From contig NZ_JAFBBS010000001.1 of NCBI RefSeq assembly GCF_016907315.1, forward strand, positions 1,302,001 to 1,366,000: DNA of 64,000 nt, written 5' to 3'. The position numbers and the translations under genes were made by a program. The stretch is from Microbacterium esteraromaticum (GTDB taxonomy: Bacteria > Actinomycetota > Actinomycetes > Actinomycetales > Microbacteriaceae). Positions 1 through 8,981 of this stretch are shown piece after piece; positions within the stretch are counted from its first letter, which is position 1, and each line of letters opens with the position of its first letter. The notes under the pieces were generated by a model that saw only the letters and a list, made by a program, of their open reading frames with translations, did no database searches and had not been told where the DNA came from.

Positions 1-1595
1 CCCACGAGTACGGGCACGACCTCGGTCTCCCCGACCTCTACGACACGTCGAACGCCGGCAACTCCGACGTCGACTTCTGGGATCTGATGAGCTCGGGCTC
101 GCACTCCGGCCCCATCTTCCAGTCGATGCCCACCCACATGGGCCTCTGGGACAAGTGGGTGCTCGGCTGGGCCGACCCGGAGGTCGTGAACCCCGGCGAC
201 GACACCCGCACCATCAAGGTGGGCCAGACCTCGCGCCCGAAGAAGGGCACCGAGGACGGCATCAAGGTGAATCTGCCCGACAAGAAGATCGTGCTGTCGA
301 CGCCGCACAGCGGTGACGACATGTGGTACTCCGGTGCAGACCAGAGCTGGGCCGACGTCACCCTCACCCGCAGCATCGACAGCGTTCCCGCGAACGCGAA
401 GTTCTGGATGTGGAACGACTACGTCATCGAGGAGGACTGGGACTACGGCTTCGTCGAGGTCTCGACCGACGGCGGCAAGACGTGGGGCGAGCAGAAGGTC
501 TACGACGAGGCCGGCGCGCTGGTCTCGACCGACGACGGCTACTCCGACCCCAACGGGCGCCTCAAGGACTTCGGCGGCAAGAAGTACGGCCTCACCGGAT
601 CCAGCGACGGATGGCGTCACGACTACATCGACCTGTCGGCGTACGCCGGTCAGAGCATCCAGGTGCGCCTGCGTCAGGCGACCGACGCGGCCTTCGAGGA
701 GCGCGGCTGGTTCGCCGACGACTTCGCCCTGACCAGCGGCGCTGACACCGTCTGGAGCGACGACGTCGAGAACGGTGACAACGGCTGGACCGCCGCGGTC
801 GGCACGTGGACCGACACCACCGGCGCCGGCTGGCACCACGACAGCGGCACCCAGATCAAGGCGCAGTACTACCTGGTCGAGTGGCGCAACCTCGACGGCT
901 TCGACGAGGGCCTGAAGTACGGCTACACCACGGTGTACAGCGACGAGGCCTGGAAGGTCGAGAAGGTGCCGTACAACGCACCTGGTGCGCTGGTCTGGTA
1001 CCGCGACACCACCTACGGCAGCACCAACCACGTCGCGTCCAACCACACGGCTCTGCCGAGCTGGGGCGCGAAGGGCGGCCTGCTGCTCGTCGACAGCCAC
1101 TTCGACCCGCTGCGCCGCACCGGCGCACAGGCCGCGATGGACCCGTCGCCGCTGAAGAACATCTCCAGCCGCGCCCAGTCGTCGAACGCCGCGTTCGGTC
1201 TGCAGCCGACGTACTCGTTCAAGGACTGCTCGGTCGACGAGAACTACAACGAGGCCTGCACCACGCTGGCCCCGCAGCCGCCGGTGAGCACGTTCACCGA
1301 CGACAAGGGCTGGGTGCCCGGCCTCGAGGTTCGCGACGGCCAGCTGTACTACCGCCTGCGTGACGCCTCGGTCGTCGTGCCGTCGGTCGGTGACGCCCCG
1401 TACTCCACTCGCGTGGTGAACGCGGACGGCTCGCCCGCCACCGCCCTCTACGGTCTCGACCTGGGCAACACCCTGCTCGGCAGCGGCAACCCCGCTGACG
1501 ACGGGGTCGGCTACGGCACCGTGATCAGCGTGAAGAAGGCGATGCAGGGCAACACCGCAGTGCTCATCTCGGTCACGCCGCCCGCGGCGCAGTGA
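1..1595 (+). CDS. Immune inhibitor A-like M6 metalloprotease, C-terminal part (5' end outside window)
   Basis: The reading frame is open from the first bases (codons begin at base 3) and ends at 1595, so only the last ~530 residues are present. It opens directly in the zinc-binding signature HEYGHDLGLPD, with the HExxH residues and a following Asp, which is the hallmark of family M6 peptidases such as immune inhibitor A. A DLMSSGS stretch follows, also typical. The remaining ~450 residues are beta-rich, with two jellyroll-like segments (e.g. WSDDVENGDNGW), as in the VEG/MAM-like C-terminal domains of the family. M6 enzymes are secreted proteases that degrade extracellular protein. The signal peptide and propeptide lie upstream of the window. 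A bidirectional hairpin follows the stop codon. Confidence 0.88.
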   Translation, partial: HEYGHDLGLPDLYDTSNAGNSDVDFWDLMSSGSHSGPIFQSMPTHMGLWDKWVLGWADPEVVNPGDDTRTIKVGQTSRPKKGTEDGIKVNLPDKKIVLSTPHSGDDMWYSGADQSWADVTLTRSIDSVPANAKFWMWNDYVIEEDWDYGFVEVSTDGGKTWGEQKVYDEAGALVSTDDGYSDPNGRLKDFGGKKYGLTGSSDGWRHDYIDLSAYAGQSIQVRLRQATDAAFEERGWFADDFALTSGADTVWSDDVENGDNGWTAAVGTWTDTTGAGWHHDSGTQIKAQYYLVEWRNLDGFDEGLKYGYTTVYSDEAWKVEKVPYNAPGALVWYRDTTYGSTNHVASNHTALPSWGAKGGLLLVDSHFDPLRRTGAQAAMDPSPLKNISSRAQSSNAAFGLQPTYSFKDCSVDENYNEACTTLAPQPPVSTFTDDKGWVPGLEVRDGQLYYRLRDASVVVPSVGDAPYSTRVVNADGSPATALYGLDLGNTLLGSGNPADDGVGYGTVISVKKAMQGNTAVLISVTPPAAQ

Positions 1596-1618
1596 TCGCG
1601 ATCTGATCGCTCAAGCGG

Positions 1619-1650
1619 AAGCGCCGGCCACCCTCGGGTGACCGGCGCTT
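1619..1650. terminator. Bidirectional hairpin terminator between convergent genes
   Basis: A perfect 9-bp outer stem (AAGCGCCGG at 1619-1627, CCGGCGCTT at 1642-1650) continues inward with further pairing. It lies in the 73-bp gap between the convergent M6 protease and amylopullulanase genes. On the plus strand it is followed by a short T-containing stretch. It probably serves both genes. Confidence 0.7.
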
Positions 1651-1668
1651 TCGCGTGCGCTGAGGGCG

Positions 1669-4600
1669 TCAGCGCCCCTGGGCGTCGACCAGCACGGCGA
1701 CCGTACGGGCTGGCACGGTGACCGTGCCGGTCGTGGCATCCCACGTCGTCTTCTTCACGACCGCGTCGGCACCCTTGGCCTGTGCCCGCGTCAGCGCGAA
1801 CGAGCGGCCGGCGAGACCGTCGACCGTCTGCGTGACGGCATCCGGCGAGGCGTTGAACACGACGAGTGCGCCGTCGAGAGCGGGATCGACGTCGGCACCC
1901 ACGAGGTCGTCGATCTGCATGACGATGACGCCGGGCGCGGCATCCGCTCCCCCGTTCGGGAAGGTGACCTTCTGCTCGATCAGCTTCGCCGAACCCAGGC
2001 GAAGCAGGTCGACCTCGCTGCGCACGCGCAGCAGATCGAGCGCGGATGCCTCGGCCGCGGCCATGTCGGCCGCCTTCGGCTCGAGCGCAGGGTTCTCGAG
2101 AAGCGGACGCATGGCACCCCACTTGCCCTCATTGTCGGCCGCCATCGGTAGACCGGAGCCGAAGGTCGACTCCTTGCCTGTCCAGTCGATGCGGTTGAAC
2201 CAGTCACCGGAGTCGTAGCTGTTGCGGTCGAGCGACTTCGAGCGCAGCAGCTCGGTGCCCGCGTGCCAGAACGACGGCGACTGAGACAGCGTCACCGTGG
2301 CGAGCGACAGCGTGTTCATGCGCACCCGGTCTGCCATCGAGGTGCCGACTGGCAGCTTGAAGACCGACAGGTCGTAGAGCGTCTCGTTGTCGTGCGCATC
2401 GACGTAGTTGATGACCTCGTCGGGTTCGTCGGCGTATCCGGCACGGGAGCCGCGATAGTCGATGTCATCACCCGAGGTGACCTTGCCGTCGCTGGTCGTG
2501 AACGAGAAGTCGCGCAGGTTGCCTGCGAGGCCCAGCTTGACGAGATCGGTCTCGTGCCCGAGGTCGGCCAGCGCCTGCGGGGTGCTGCCGTTGATCGGGT
2601 CGCCGTTCGGGTCCGTGCCGAGTCCGGTGCCGAAACCCTGACGGAACGTCGACGAGCCGTCCACCGGGCTGCCGCCGTGCACGGCATCGCGCAGCCGGTC
2701 GTTGAACGTGCCGATGCCCGTGCCGCCGAGCTGACCCTGCACGGCCTGCTCGAACAGCGCATTGTTCGCGACCTCGCCGAAGTTCCAGCCTTCGCCGTAG
2801 AGGTAGATGGCCTTGCCGTCGACGCCGTCCTCGTCGAGGGTGAGCGCGTCGAGCGCCTCGCGCACGGCGAGCATGTTGCCCACCGAGTGGTGACCCATCA
2901 GGTCGAACCGGAATCCGTCGACCTTGTAGTGCCGCGCCCAGGTGACGACCGAGTCGACCATGAGCTTCTGCGCGACCTCGTTCTCGGTCGCCACGTTCTG
3001 ACAGCAGGTCGAGGTCTCGACGGCGCCCGCGGCGTTGAGGCGGTGGTAGTAGCCGGGAACGACGCGATCGAGCACAGAGCGGTCGCCCTGGCCCGAGGCG
3101 GCGGTGTGGTTGAAGACCTGGTCGAGCACCACCTGCAGGCCCATGCCGTGCAGCGCCCCGACCATCGAGCGGAACTCGGCGACCCGCGCCCCGCCCTCGG
3201 GATTCACCGCGTACGACCCCTCGGGGGTCGAGTAGTGGTACGGGTCGTAGCCCCAGTTGAAGCCGTCGTCGCCGGCGATCGCCGATACGCACGCCTGCTG
3301 CGCCGTGTCGGCCGGGCCGTACGAGCCGAGGTCGCACGCCGGCGTCGCCTGCGCGTCGCGGTTCTCCTCGATCGTCGCGATGTCGAACGAGGGGAGCAGA
3401 TGCACCGTGTTGATCCCGGCATCCGCCAGTTGACGCAGCTGCTTCGCCCCTGCACCGTCGCGGGTGAAGGCGAGGTACGTGCCGCGCTCAGCGGCTGGCA
3501 CGCTCGTGTCACCGATCGAGAAGTCGCGGATGTGCAGCTCGTAGATCGCGCGATCGACGGGCCGGTCGACCACGGGCGTCTTCGTCTTGCGCCAGTCCTT
3601 GGGCTGGAACGCCTTGTCGGCGAGGTCGACGGCGACGGAGCGCTCGGAGTTCTCGGTGAGGGCGACCGAGTACGGGTCGGTGACGCGGTTGGTCTCGATC
3701 CTGCCCGTGGTCGGGGCGTAGACGACGACCTCCCACAGGTACTCGTCGTTCTTCAGGGCCTTCTTGCCCTTGACCGTCCAGACGCCCGATGCCCGGTCGT
3801 ACGCGGCCTTGTGACGGACTGGCTCCGCGTCGGCGCCGGCCTCCGCGTCCCAGGTGAGCAGCGTCGCGCTCTGCGCGGTGGGCGCCCACAGGCGGAAGGT
3901 CGGGTTGACGCCCGCGAACGTGACACCGAGCGTCTGCTTCTGCACCTGGTCGGCGTAGAGGTCGTCGAGCACACCCGCGATCTGCATACCCGTGAAGGCG
4001 GTGAGCGCACCGGTCGTGTCTCGCTGCGCGACGGCCAGCTGACCCTTCAGAAGGGCCGCGACGTCGGCATCAGGCACCCGCAGGGCGAGGTAGCCGCCGA
4101 GCGCGGGGAAGCGCTTCTTCTGCGCATCGGTGAGTCCGCCGGCGATCTGCTCGAGCGCGATCGGTTCGGCGGCGGTCACCTCTGCGTCGGCGACCTTCAC
4201 CGAGGCGTCTGCCGAGGCGTACAGCTCGTACGCGGCACGATCGGTCGAGCCGAGGTCAGCCGGCCACGCGATGGTCGTCTCGTCGATCCAGTGCGCACGC
4301 AGCTCGCCGGTGCCGGGCAGCGGCGCGTCGTCTGCCGTGACCTCGAGCACGTGCGTGGCGAGCGTGTACCGGAACGAGGTGACCTTGCCCTCAGTGGCGC
4401 TGAACGAGATGTTCGCGCCGTCCCTCGCCCCGCCGGCTCCGTAGTTCTCGGCCCAGCTGAGTCCATGCGCGACCTTCAGCTCGTAGGCGCCCGTCGGCAG
4501 CGATGAGGTCGAGAACTCGTACACCCCGTCGCGGTCGCCGTCGGCCATCAGCGTGGCGAGGCAGTCGGGCATCCAGTCGCCTGCGCAGCCGAGCTCTTCC

Positions 4601-7395
4601 TGCAGCGAGCCGGGCAGGGTCACGATCGGGCCTTCCGAACTCGACTGCACGATGTTCGTGCGGGGGTCGAAATAGAACGAGATGGGCCCGCCCTTGTGCG
4701 AGACGGTGACGTTCGGCCCGTCCGGCACGCCGTTCGCGCCGTAGTTGACCGCCCAGCTGCCGTCGATGGCGGCCTTGTACTCGTAGTCGCCTGCTGGCAG
4801 ATCGAAGGTGCCAGCCCACACGCCGTCGGCGCGCAGGGTCAGCTTCGCCTTCTCGCAGGCCGGATCCCAGTCGCCGGCGCAGCCCATCTCGGAGTTCAGG
4901 CTGCCAGGCACGGTCACCATCTCGATGGGCGACTCGGGCTGCTCGTCGACGGCGAGCGAGACCTGGTTGCCGACCGAGGCGTAGGTGGATGCTGCGGCGT
5001 GGCCGCCTGCGGCATCCGTCGTCACCGCACGGTACTCGACCAGCGTTCCCTTCTTCAGCCCGCGGATGTCGTGGTACACGCGCGGCTCGGTGTCTTCGGC
5101 GGCGCCGAGCGCGTGCCACTCGTCGGATCCGACGACGCGCCACGCGAAGCTCGTCTGCGCCCACTGGTCGGCGATGCCGGCCTGAACAGGCGACTGTCCG
5201 CTGAGGCCGGCACCCGGGGCGGGTGCGGCGATCGTCACGGGCGCGGCCTCGGCCGGGGCGGTGACCGTGCCATCCGCCTTCCACACCACGGCCGAGAGGG
5301 CGGGCACCGTGACGGTCGTCGCGGCGCCGGCATCCGTCGTCACCGGCGTGCCGTCGCCGTACAGCACGGCGTACGAGGCGTCGGCGGTGAGGGTCGTGAG
5401 GTCGACGGTCTGCGCGGAGGTCGCGTTGTTGACCGCGACCAGGTACTCGACCTTCTCATCGGCGTCGACGCGCGAGAAGGCGTAGACGCCTGCGCCCGAC
5501 GCCGCGTGGCGCTCGATCTGAGCACCGTCGCGCAGGGCGGGGTGCGCCTCGCGCAGCGCCGAGAGCCCCGCGATGTGCTCGTAGAGCGGGGCGTCGGTGC
5601 CGTAGCGGTCGACGGATCCCGCCTTCTCGCCGGTGATCAGATTCTGGTTCGCGTACTCGTCGACCTGGGTGGCGAAGAGCGTCTGACGGGCGTCCTTGTC
5701 GCCGCCGGCGCCCGCGAAGCCCTGCTCGTCGCCGTAGTACACGACCGGCTGGCCACGGGTGAGGAACATGAGCTCGTTCGCGAGCTCGGTGCGCTGCAGC
5801 GGAGCATCCGTCCGCTGCAGGAAGGAGCCCACCCGGCCCATGTCGTGGTTGCCGAGGAAGGTCGGCAGGGCCGTCGCACTCGAATCGGGGGTCGTGTACC
5901 GGTCATCGCCGGCGAACAGGGTCTGCAGGCCCTTCGCCGAGTTTCCCGATGCGTAGCTTACCGCCGACGACTGGAAGGTGAAGTCGAGCACCGAGTTCAT
6001 GTCGGTGTCGCGCACGTACGGCGCGAGCTTGACGGGGTCGGCGTCGTACACCTCGCCGAACATGAAGAACTCGTCGTCGCCCTTCGCGTGCGCGTAGTCG
6101 AGCACCTCCTTGGTCCAGGTCTGCCAGAACTCGAAGTTCACATGCTTGACCGTGTCGATGCGGAATCCATCGATGCCGAGGTCGATCCAGTCCTGATACA
6201 CCTGCACGAAGCCGTTCACGACCGTCGGATGCTCGGTCATCAGGTCGTCGAGTCCGTCGAAGTCGCCGTAGGTGACGGACTCCCCCGACCAGGTCGAGTT
6301 TCCGCGGTTGTGGTACAGCGTGGGGTCGTTGAGCCAGTCCGGCGTCTTCGCGGTCTTCTCGGCCTCGGCTACCACGGGCGTGTAGGGGAAGCTCGTCGCG
6401 GGGTCGAGAGCCGGGAAGCCGTCGGTGCCCGCGTACTCGGCCGGGTCGAACGCCGTGCCGTCGGCCGCCTTGTACGGCTCGGTCGCCTGATCGATGTACG
6501 AGTACTGCTTCTCGCTGTAGTCGATCACGTCGGCGGTGTGGTTGGTGATGATGTCGAAGTACACCTTGATGCCGCGCTGATGCGCATCGGCGATGAGCGC
6601 CTCGAGCTCGGCATTGGTGCCCAGGTGCGGGTCGATGCGCGTGAAATCCGTCACCCAGTAGCCGTGATAGCCCGCGCTCGCGTTGTCGCCTGTACCCTGC
6701 ACGGGCTTGTTCGCGAAGCTCGGGGTGAGCCAGATGGCCGTCGTGCCGAGCCCCTCGATGTAGTCGAGCCGGTCATGCAGCCCCGCGATGTCGCCGCCCT
6801 GGAAGAAGCCCTTGTTCGCCGGATCGAATCCGGTCGCGAGGCGGTCGCCCTCGATGCCGCCGGTGTCGTTCGACGTGTCGCCGTTCGCGAAGCGGTCGGT
6901 CATCACGAAGTAGAACTGCTCGTCGGACCCCGGCTGCCGCACCGGCTTCTCGATGAGCGCGTCGTCGTCCGATGAGTAGCCCTGGCGCAGGTCCTCGACC
7001 GCGACGCCGACGCGCTTCAGCCCGGCGTCGAAGGTGAAGCGCAGGGTGGCGGGCCCGGCGACGGTCAGCGGGATGTTGTCGCCGCCCCCGTCGAGACCAT
7101 AGGCCTCATCCCAGCTGTCGTCGAGCGCGACCTTGTACTCGTAGCTGCCAGCCGGCACCTCGAACGCGGCCGAGTAGATGCCCTCGGCCCCGGTCGGGGC
7201 GAGCTCGGTCGCGGCGCAGTCGGGTGCCCAGTCTGCGGTGCAGCCGAGCTCGGACTGCAGGTCGCCGACGAGGGCGACGGTGCGGTCGGCGGCGGCGGCC
7301 GGCGCCGCGAGGGCGCCGAACGATGACAGGCCGGATGCCACGAGCGCGGCGGTGGCGAGCAGGGCGGTACGGCGTAGAGAGGTCTTCTTCGACAC
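1669..7395 (-). CDS. Secreted amylopullulanase: alpha-amylase and type I pullulanase domains in one 1908-aa protein
   Basis: The protein should hydrolyse alpha-1,4 and alpha-1,6 bonds of starch, glycogen or pullulan outside the cell. The chosen start is GTG at 7395, which has GGAG five bases upstream and leads directly into a signal peptide (SKKTSLRRTALLATAALVAS... ending near residue 36). An ATG at 7581 would add an unlikely Arg-rich leader. Visible modules are an X25-like module (~40-135), GH13 domain 1 (~150-620; DIITNHTAD, GFRIDTVKHV, FMFGEVYDAD, FLGNHDMGR), two more X25 modules (~820-1015; repeated GC-GDW-P-C pattern) and pullulanase N-terminal/CBM48-like modules. GH13 domain 2 is of pullulanase type (~1250-1760; DQVFNHTAA, VDGFRFDLMGHH, YGEGWNFGE, VDAHDNETL), with a C-terminal beta domain after it. 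Both domains keep the catalytic Asp-Glu-Asp, so both should be active. LacI-type operators lie upstream. Confidence 0.93.
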   Translation of the reverse strand: MSKKTSLRRTALLATAALVASGLSSFGALAAPAAAADRTVALVGDLQSELGCTADWAPDCAATELAPTGAEGIYSAAFEVPAGSYEYKVALDDSWDEAYGLDGGGDNIPLTVAGPATLRFTFDAGLKRVGVAVEDLRQGYSSDDDALIEKPVRQPGSDEQFYFVMTDRFANGDTSNDTGGIEGDRLATGFDPANKGFFQGGDIAGLHDRLDYIEGLGTTAIWLTPSFANKPVQGTGDNASAGYHGYWVTDFTRIDPHLGTNAELEALIADAHQRGIKVYFDIITNHTADVIDYSEKQYSYIDQATEPYKAADGTAFDPAEYAGTDGFPALDPATSFPYTPVVAEAEKTAKTPDWLNDPTLYHNRGNSTWSGESVTYGDFDGLDDLMTEHPTVVNGFVQVYQDWIDLGIDGFRIDTVKHVNFEFWQTWTKEVLDYAHAKGDDEFFMFGEVYDADPVKLAPYVRDTDMNSVLDFTFQSSAVSYASGNSAKGLQTLFAGDDRYTTPDSSATALPTFLGNHDMGRVGSFLQRTDAPLQRTELANELMFLTRGQPVVYYGDEQGFAGAGGDKDARQTLFATQVDEYANQNLITGEKAGSVDRYGTDAPLYEHIAGLSALREAHPALRDGAQIERHAASGAGVYAFSRVDADEKVEYLVAVNNATSAQTVDLTTLTADASYAVLYGDGTPVTTDAGAATTVTVPALSAVVWKADGTVTAPAEAAPVTIAAPAPGAGLSGQSPVQAGIADQWAQTSFAWRVVGSDEWHALGAAEDTEPRVYHDIRGLKKGTLVEYRAVTTDAAGGHAAASTYASVGNQVSLAVDEQPESPIEMVTVPGSLNSEMGCAGDWDPACEKAKLTLRADGVWAGTFDLPAGDYEYKAAIDGSWAVNYGANGVPDGPNVTVSHKGGPISFYFDPRTNIVQSSSEGPIVTLPGSLQEELGCAGDWMPDCLATLMADGDRDGVYEFSTSSLPTGAYELKVAHGLSWAENYGAGGARDGANISFSATEGKVTSFRYTLATHVLEVTADDAPLPGTGELRAHWIDETTIAWPADLGSTDRAAYELYASADASVKVADAEVTAAEPIALEQIAGGLTDAQKKRFPALGGYLALRVPDADVAALLKGQLAVAQRDTTGALTAFTGMQIAGVLDDLYADQVQKQTLGVTFAGVNPTFRLWAPTAQSATLLTWDAEAGADAEPVRHKAAYDRASGVWTVKGKKALKNDEYLWEVVVYAPTTGRIETNRVTDPYSVALTENSERSVAVDLADKAFQPKDWRKTKTPVVDRPVDRAIYELHIRDFSIGDTSVPAAERGTYLAFTRDGAGAKQLRQLADAGINTVHLLPSFDIATIEENRDAQATPACDLGSYGPADTAQQACVSAIAGDDGFNWGYDPYHYSTPEGSYAVNPEGGARVAEFRSMVGALHGMGLQVVLDQVFNHTAASGQGDRSVLDRVVPGYYHRLNAAGAVETSTCCQNVATENEVAQKLMVDSVVTWARHYKVDGFRFDLMGHHSVGNMLAVREALDALTLDEDGVDGKAIYLYGEGWNFGEVANNALFEQAVQGQLGGTGIGTFNDRLRDAVHGGSPVDGSSTFRQGFGTGLGTDPNGDPINGSTPQALADLGHETDLVKLGLAGNLRDFSFTTSDGKVTSGDDIDYRGSRAGYADEPDEVINYVDAHDNETLYDLSVFKLPVGTSMADRVRMNTLSLATVTLSQSPSFWHAGTELLRSKSLDRNSYDSGDWFNRIDWTGKESTFGSGLPMAADNEGKWGAMRPLLENPALEPKAADMAAAEASALDLLRVRSEVDLLRLGSAKLIEQKVTFPNGGADAAPGVIVMQIDDLVGADVDPALDGALVVFNASPDAVTQTVDGLAGRSFALTRAQAKGADAVVKKTTWDATTGTVTVPARTVAVLVDAQGR

Positions 7396-7445
7396 AGGGA
7401 CTCCGTCAGGAAGGGCGCGGCGGCGCGCCGGTGGCTGTGCTGTGA

Positions 7446-7474
7446 AGGTAACAGCCCGCTGCGTCATTCTGCAA
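7446..7474 (-). promoter_or_regulatory. Possible promoter of the amylopullulanase gene
   Basis: On the minus strand TTGCAG (7474-7469), a 17-bp spacer and TTACCT (7451-7446) form a plausible sigma-70-type promoter. Its -35 lies inside the operator at 7469-7484, which would give simple repression by steric blocking. The -10 match is weak, so this is a suggestion. Confidence 0.4.
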
Positions 7475-7484
7475 GCGCTTCCAG
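7469..7484. promoter_or_regulatory. LacI-family operator (MalR-like), site 1
   Basis: CTGCAAGCGCTTCCAG contains the palindromic core AAGCGCTT with a central CpG, the hallmark of LacI/GalR-family operators. A second copy lies 66 bp upstream. Similar GCAAGCGCTTGC-type sites control maltose and starch genes in actinobacteria through MalR-type repressors, which suits the starch-degrading target. The regulator gene is not in this window. Confidence 0.7.
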
Positions 7485-7536
7485 TATTCGGATGCGGGGA
7501 TTCCGGCACCTCAGGACCAACCTTGCGCCTTCGGAC

Positions 7537-7548
7537 GCAAGCGCTTTC
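7537..7548. promoter_or_regulatory. LacI-family operator (MalR-like), site 2
   Basis: GCAAGCGCTTTC repeats the core of the promoter-proximal site. Two operators ~66 bp apart (about six helical turns) would allow a tetramer or two dimers to act together, possibly with looping. Confidence 0.65.
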
Positions 7549-7701
7549 AGCGCCTGCACCGAGGGTTGGGTCGCTGTTCACCTTGCTGTCACCTGCGCCG
7601 CGTACAACTGACTGTGCGCGGCGACAGAGCTTGACCGGATCGGGTGCCTGCCACCGCCGCGCCGTGGTGAGCGAGCCGCTCCCACCGCGGTCTCAGACCG
7701 C

Positions 7702-7735
7702 GAGACCCCCGCCGAATCGGGTCGGCGGGGGTCTC
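7702..7735 (-). terminator. Terminator of the araDBA-epimerase-thiolase operon
   Basis: A perfect 14-bp stem (GAGACCCCCGCCGA at 7702-7715 paired with 7722-7735) with a 6-base loop lies just past the thiolase stop codon. It fits an intrinsic terminator for the minus-strand operon, although only a short pyrimidine run follows. Confidence 0.75.
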
Positions 7736-7752
7736 CCTCTTCAGTCGATGGG

Positions 7753-8931
7753 TCAGAGGCGCTCGACGATGAGCGCGTTCGCCATGCCGCCGCCCTCGCA
7801 CATGGTCTGCAGTCCGAGGCGTCCGTCGATCGCCTCGAGGTGGTCGAGCAGGGTGCCGAGCAAGCGGGTTCCCGACGAGCCCAGCGCATGCCCCAGGGCG
7901 ATCGCGCCCCCGCGCGGATTCAGCTTCGCCGGATCGGCGCCGAGCTCTGCGGCCCAGGCGAGCGGCACCGAGGCGAACGCCTCATTGACCTCATAGGCGT
8001 CGAGGTCGTCGATGGTGAGGCCGGCGCGTTCGAGCACGCGGCGCGTGGCGGGAATGGGGCCGGTGAGCATGAGCAGCGGGTCGTCGCCGATCACATCGAG
8101 CGCGACGATGCGCGCCCGCGGAGTGAGGCCGAGCTGCTCGGCGCGGTCGGCGCTCATCATCAGCGCCGCCGATGCCCCGTCGGTGAGCGGCGAGGAGTTG
8201 CCTGGCGTGATCGCCCACTCGATCTCAGGGAAGCGTGCGGCGAGGGCGTCGGTGCGGAACGATGCCGGAAGCCCCGCGAGCCTGTCGGCCGTGGTGCCCT
8301 CGCGCACTGTCTCGTCGATCCGGGCATCCGGCGCCTCTGCGACGGCCACGACCGTGCGGTCGAAGAAGCCGTCGCGCCAGGCCTGCGCCGCGCGGGCGTG
8401 CGACTCGGCGGCGAAGGCGTCGAGACGCCCGCGGTCGAAGCCCCAGCGCTGCGCGATCAGCTCCGCGCTCACGCCCTGGTTGACGAGGCCGTCGGGGTAG
8501 CGCTCGCGCAGCCGCGGCGACAGGGGCGACCCGCCGGCGGCCGACGCGCCGAGCGGCACGCGGCTCATCGACTCCACTCCCCCGACGATCACGATGTCGC
8601 TCTCGCCTGCCGCGATGCCGGCCGCGGCGAAGTGCACGGCCTGCTGACTCGAACCGCACTGGCGGTCGATGGTCGTCGCCGGAACGGTCTCGTCGAATCC
8701 CGCGGCGAGCACGGCCTGGCGAGCGATGTTCATCGCCTGGTCGCCGACCTGGCTCACGCAGCCGAGCAGCACGTCATCGATCTGGCCGGATTCGAGGCCG
8801 TTGCGCTCGAGGACGCTCTGCAGCACGCCAGCCGCGAGATCGACGGGATGCACGCCCGACAGCATCCCGCCCGGCTTGCCGCGCCCGACCGGGGTGCGGA
8901 CGACATCGACGATCACGGCTTCGCTGCTCAT
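7753..8931 (-). CDS. Thiolase (acetyl-CoA C-acyltransferase)
   Basis: 392 residues, the usual length for the thiolase family, which condenses or cleaves acyl-CoA and acetyl-CoA. The nucleophilic Cys lies in QCGSSQ (~residue 90), the NEAF motif and GHALGSSGTR carry the catalytic His (~350), and CEGGGMANA holds the second catalytic Cys (~378). The start ATG at 8931 is preceded by AGGA seven bases upstream. It is the last gene of the arabinose operon, 50 bp after the epimerase gene, followed by a strong terminator. A fatty-acid or acetoacetyl-CoA enzyme downstream of araDBA has no obvious link to arabinose, so it may simply be co-transcribed. Substrate chain length cannot be told. Confidence 0.92.
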   Translation of the reverse strand: MSSEAVIVDVVRTPVGRGKPGGMLSGVHPVDLAAGVLQSVLERNGLESGQIDDVLLGCVSQVGDQAMNIARQAVLAAGFDETVPATTIDRQCGSSQQAVHFAAAGIAAGESDIVIVGGVESMSRVPLGASAAGGSPLSPRLRERYPDGLVNQGVSAELIAQRWGFDRGRLDAFAAESHARAAQAWRDGFFDRTVVAVAEAPDARIDETVREGTTADRLAGLPASFRTDALAARFPEIEWAITPGNSSPLTDGASAALMMSADRAEQLGLTPRARIVALDVIGDDPLLMLTGPIPATRRVLERAGLTIDDLDAYEVNEAFASVPLAWAAELGADPAKLNPRGGAIALGHALGSSGTRLLGTLLDHLEAIDGRLGLQTMCEGGGMANALIVERL

Positions 8932-8981
8932 GACTCCATCCTCGCGCGTTCCGTCGCCCCGCGGCGCGTCCCGCTGACGGA

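Larger units (their letters stand above)
7396..7752. other. 357-bp intergenic control region upstream of the amylopullulanase gene
   Basis: Both flanking genes are on the minus strand. Reading towards the amylopullulanase gene, the region holds the thiolase terminator (7702-7735), an operator (7537-7548), a second operator overlapping a possible -35 (7469-7484) and a ribosome binding site next to 7395. No convincing gene was seen. Confidence 0.7.

Noticed and set aside
2263..6975. Two long plus-strand frames inside the amylopullulanase gene
   Set aside because: They are antisense to a gene with eight conserved GH13 motifs and have low-complexity Arg/Val/Asp composition, so they are compositional shadows.
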